NCBI GenBank assembly: GCA_020444075.1
Contig: JAHLLR010000003.1
Location: 62,001-126,000 of the forward strand
From: Deltaproteobacteria bacterium
GTDB lineage: Bacteria > Desulfobacterota > Desulfobacteria > Desulfobacterales > Desulfosarcinaceae
Length of the DNA: 64,000 bases
Reading direction: 5' to 3'
Positions 62,701-64,000 of this stretch are shown in pieces. The first letter of the stretch is position 1. Each line of letters opens with the position of its first letter. The notes under the pieces were generated by a model. The model did no database searches and had not been told where the DNA came from. It saw only the letters and a program-made list of their open reading frames with translations. A program made the translations under genes and the position numbers.

Positions 62701-63453
62701 CTATTTTACCAGTGGTCTTCCCAGACCCACATTCGTTTTGCCGTTGGGTGCCACCCAAAGGCCGGCACCTTCTATGTATGGGGCAGTGGGGTTCGAACCG
62801 TCCGGATTGAGCAGGCAGGCGATATCCAGGCTGAAAACGGAATCGATCTCCGTCTCCACCGTTTTCAGAATATCGAAAAGGTCCGGCAGTTGTTCCGTCC
62901 TAACACCGAATTCGATAATTGCCGACAGGACCTTTTCGTTTAACAGATCGTCCTTGAATTTGCCCGTGGCGACATCGGCCATCATGCTGGTAACTGGATT
63001 ACACGGTTCGTATTCGACATCCAGAACGGAGACGGCCATGGCAATTTTCTCGACATCGACCATGCGCGTTCCGGTAATCGGCCTGCCGACTTCAATGGCG
63101 ACTCCGGTCATCCCCTGTTTAAATCGTCCGGTAACCTCATTGGTCTTCATCTCTTCCGTGCCTCTCCCGGAAATCTGAGATTCTTCGGCGATGGTCAGCA
63201 CATCGCTCATCAGGCTTCTGATCGTTCTTGGATACTGCAGTTCTTGCTGGTAGATGGCGTTCGTAGGGCAACCGGCCGATCTGAGACAAACCCCGCATTC
63301 CGCACACTCATCGAAGTTGATCACCGAAACCTGCTTGCGTTCCTTGCCCTTGATCGTCAGTGGCACTTCCCGTTCCGTCAAACCGATAGCATTGACGGGG
63401 CAGTAGGAGATGCATACTCCGCAGCCGATACACTTGTTTTCATCAATTTGCAT
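62701..63453 (-). CDS. 6-hydroxynicotinate reductase-like protein, N-terminal ferredoxin half
   Basis: A 250-residue protein. Two [4Fe-4S] motifs at the N-terminus: Cys8/11/14/18 ('CIGCGVCISYCPVNA') and Cys50/53/56/62 ('CAECGVCLRSAGCPTNA'). It continues with 'SGRGTEEMKTNEVTGRFKQG' and 'GVAIEVGRPITGTRMVDVEK', a signature I associate with 6-hydroxynicotinate reductase. That enzyme uses reduced ferredoxin to reduce 6-hydroxynicotinate to the tetrahydro form. Split from its likely C-terminal half by 11 bp. An HMM search is needed to fix the family. Confidence 0.68.
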   Translation of the reverse strand: MQIDENKCIGCGVCISYCPVNAIGLTEREVPLTIKGKERKQVSVINFDECAECGVCLRSAGCPTNAIYQQELQYPRTIRSLMSDVLTIAEESQISGRGTEEMKTNEVTGRFKQGMTGVAIEVGRPITGTRMVDVEKIAMAVSVLDVEYEPCNPVTSMMADVATGKFKDDLLNEKVLSAIIEFGVRTEQLPDLFDILKTVETEIDSVFSLDIACLLNPDGSNPTAPYIEGAGLWVAPNGKTNVGLGRPLVK

Positions 63454-63470
63454 GGAGGGTGTCCTTCCTG

Positions 63471-64000
63471 CTATTTCGCGGCCAAGGCGCTGTTAAGCTT
63501 TTCCAGTTCGCCGGCCACCATGCTGTAGGTATGTTCGGGCAAGGGAAACGCGGCATGGCGAACCTCATCGACGTAGGCGGCGAATGCCTTTTCCATTTCG
63601 GCTCCCAAATTTGCGTACTTTTTCACGAATTTTGGTGTAAACGCCTGGAAAATCCCCAACAGGTCGCTGACGATCATCAATTGTCCGTCCGCCTCCACCC
63701 CGGCCCCAATACTGTAAACGGGAATTGTCAGGGTGTCCCTGATAATTTTGCAGACCTCCGGCGGGACCGCTTCCACCAGGATTGAGAACGCACCGGCGCG
63801 TTCAATCGCCTGTGCATCCGCGATCAGTTCAAGGGCCGTCTCGGTCGTTCTTCCCTGGGCCTTGAAGCCGCCCAATTGGCCGGAGCTTTGCGGGGTCAAT
63901 CCGATGTGACCCATGACCAGCATGCCGCCGTCGGCGATGGCCTTGATCTGGGGACATACGCGGCGACCGCCCTCCAGTTTAATGGCGTCTACCTCGGCCA
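63471..64000 (-). CDS. Ketopantoate hydroxymethyltransferase (PanB)-like protein, 5' end outside window
   Basis: The frame stays open to the right edge, reading 'AEVDAIKLEGGRRVCPQIKA' before the track's first Met, so the gene starts beyond base 64000. 'VMGHIGLTPQSSGQLGGFKA' is the PanB signature and 'IPVYSIGAGVEADGQLMIVS' the metal-site strand. PanB adds a hydroxymethyl group from methylene-THF to 2-oxoisovalerate. Here it is the upstream member of a catabolic operon (17 bp from the ferredoxin gene) rather than beside panC, so it may run on another oxo acid or in reverse. Confidence 0.87.
   Translation of the reverse strand, partial: AEVDAIKLEGGRRVCPQIKAIADGGMLVMGHIGLTPQSSGQLGGFKAQGRTTETALELIADAQAIERAGAFSILVEAVPPEVCKIIRDTLTIPVYSIGAGVEADGQLMIVSDLLGIFQAFTPKFVKKYANLGAEMEKAFAAYVDEVRHAAFPLPEHTYSMVAGELEKLNSALAAK

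Noticed and set aside
1-64000. CRISPR array, rRNA genes, replication origin or prophage
   Set aside because: No regularly spaced repeats, rRNA-like sequence, DnaA-box cluster or phage structural genes were seen in the window.

Overview
The window is a high-GC bacterial chromosome segment of about 64 kb. The gene families (many acyl-CoA dehydrogenases, thiolase-like and DUF35 proteins, a molybdenum hydroxylase, ferredoxin-type reductase, MopE-type metal-binding tail) and the dispersed AT-rich intergenic repeats suggest a strictly anaerobic Desulfobacterota lineage (Desulfosarcina-like sulfate reducer). That assignment is inference; no rRNA or marker gene is present to settle it.

Layout. 1-840: C-terminal end of a PKD-repeat surface protein with a terminator. 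982-22202: a large acyl-CoA catabolism locus. It has a thiolase, two long DmdC-like acyl-CoA dehydrogenases, an SDR fused to a membrane-anchored unknown domain, MarR and TetR regulators, a probable two-subunit acyl-CoA dehydrogenase, a PHP protein, two thiolase-fold proteins without the normal catalytic Cys/His, a four-domain AMP-ligase/SCP2/SCP2/DUF35 fusion, a DUF35-MaoC fusion, a further acyl-CoA dehydrogenase and another AMP-ligase. The set resembles the parts list of CoA-side-chain cleavage by retro-aldol chemistry (ChsE1E2/ChsH1H2/Ltp2 in actinobacterial steroid degradation; BbsAB in anaerobic toluene degradation). 22324-29594: housekeeping and envelope genes (shikimate kinase, penicillin acylase family, a DHH-like/CPBP membrane protein, a vWA-FHA protein).

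30088-36850: a small TA-flanked MITE, then a secreted-protein cluster (trypsin-like protease, three proteins sharing a CsgG-like motif, an outer-membrane barrel). 36934-41487: hutH, hutU and a divergent hutC with a candidate HutC operator. 41602-47809: assorted genes (GNAT, EamA transporter, AraC regulator, class III cyclase, cysQ). 47903-50547: tRNA-Val(CAC) followed by an AT-rich patch of debris (methyltransferase tail, aldo/keto reductase, dead IS481 transposase joined directly to a decapitated and frameshifted rhomboid gene), which looks like an integration scar.

50575-64000: one long leftward operon. It has a four-subunit molybdenum hydroxylase whose large subunit is split in two genes, its maturation factors (MocA-like, XdhC, MoeA-like), an amidohydrolase, a GntR regulator, a hydroxypyruvate-isomerase-like protein, a UlaG-like lactonase, a beta-hydroxyacid dehydrogenase, a two-gene 6-hydroxynicotinate-reductase-like protein and a PanB-like protein running off the right edge. 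The split Mo subunit, 6-hydroxynicotinate-reductase-like protein, amidohydrolase (enamidase role) and beta-hydroxyacid dehydrogenase match the first four steps of anaerobic nicotinate fermentation known from Eubacterium barkeri, so an anaerobic N-heterocycle pathway is the leading hypothesis. The remaining genes do not fit the known route and may mark a variant.
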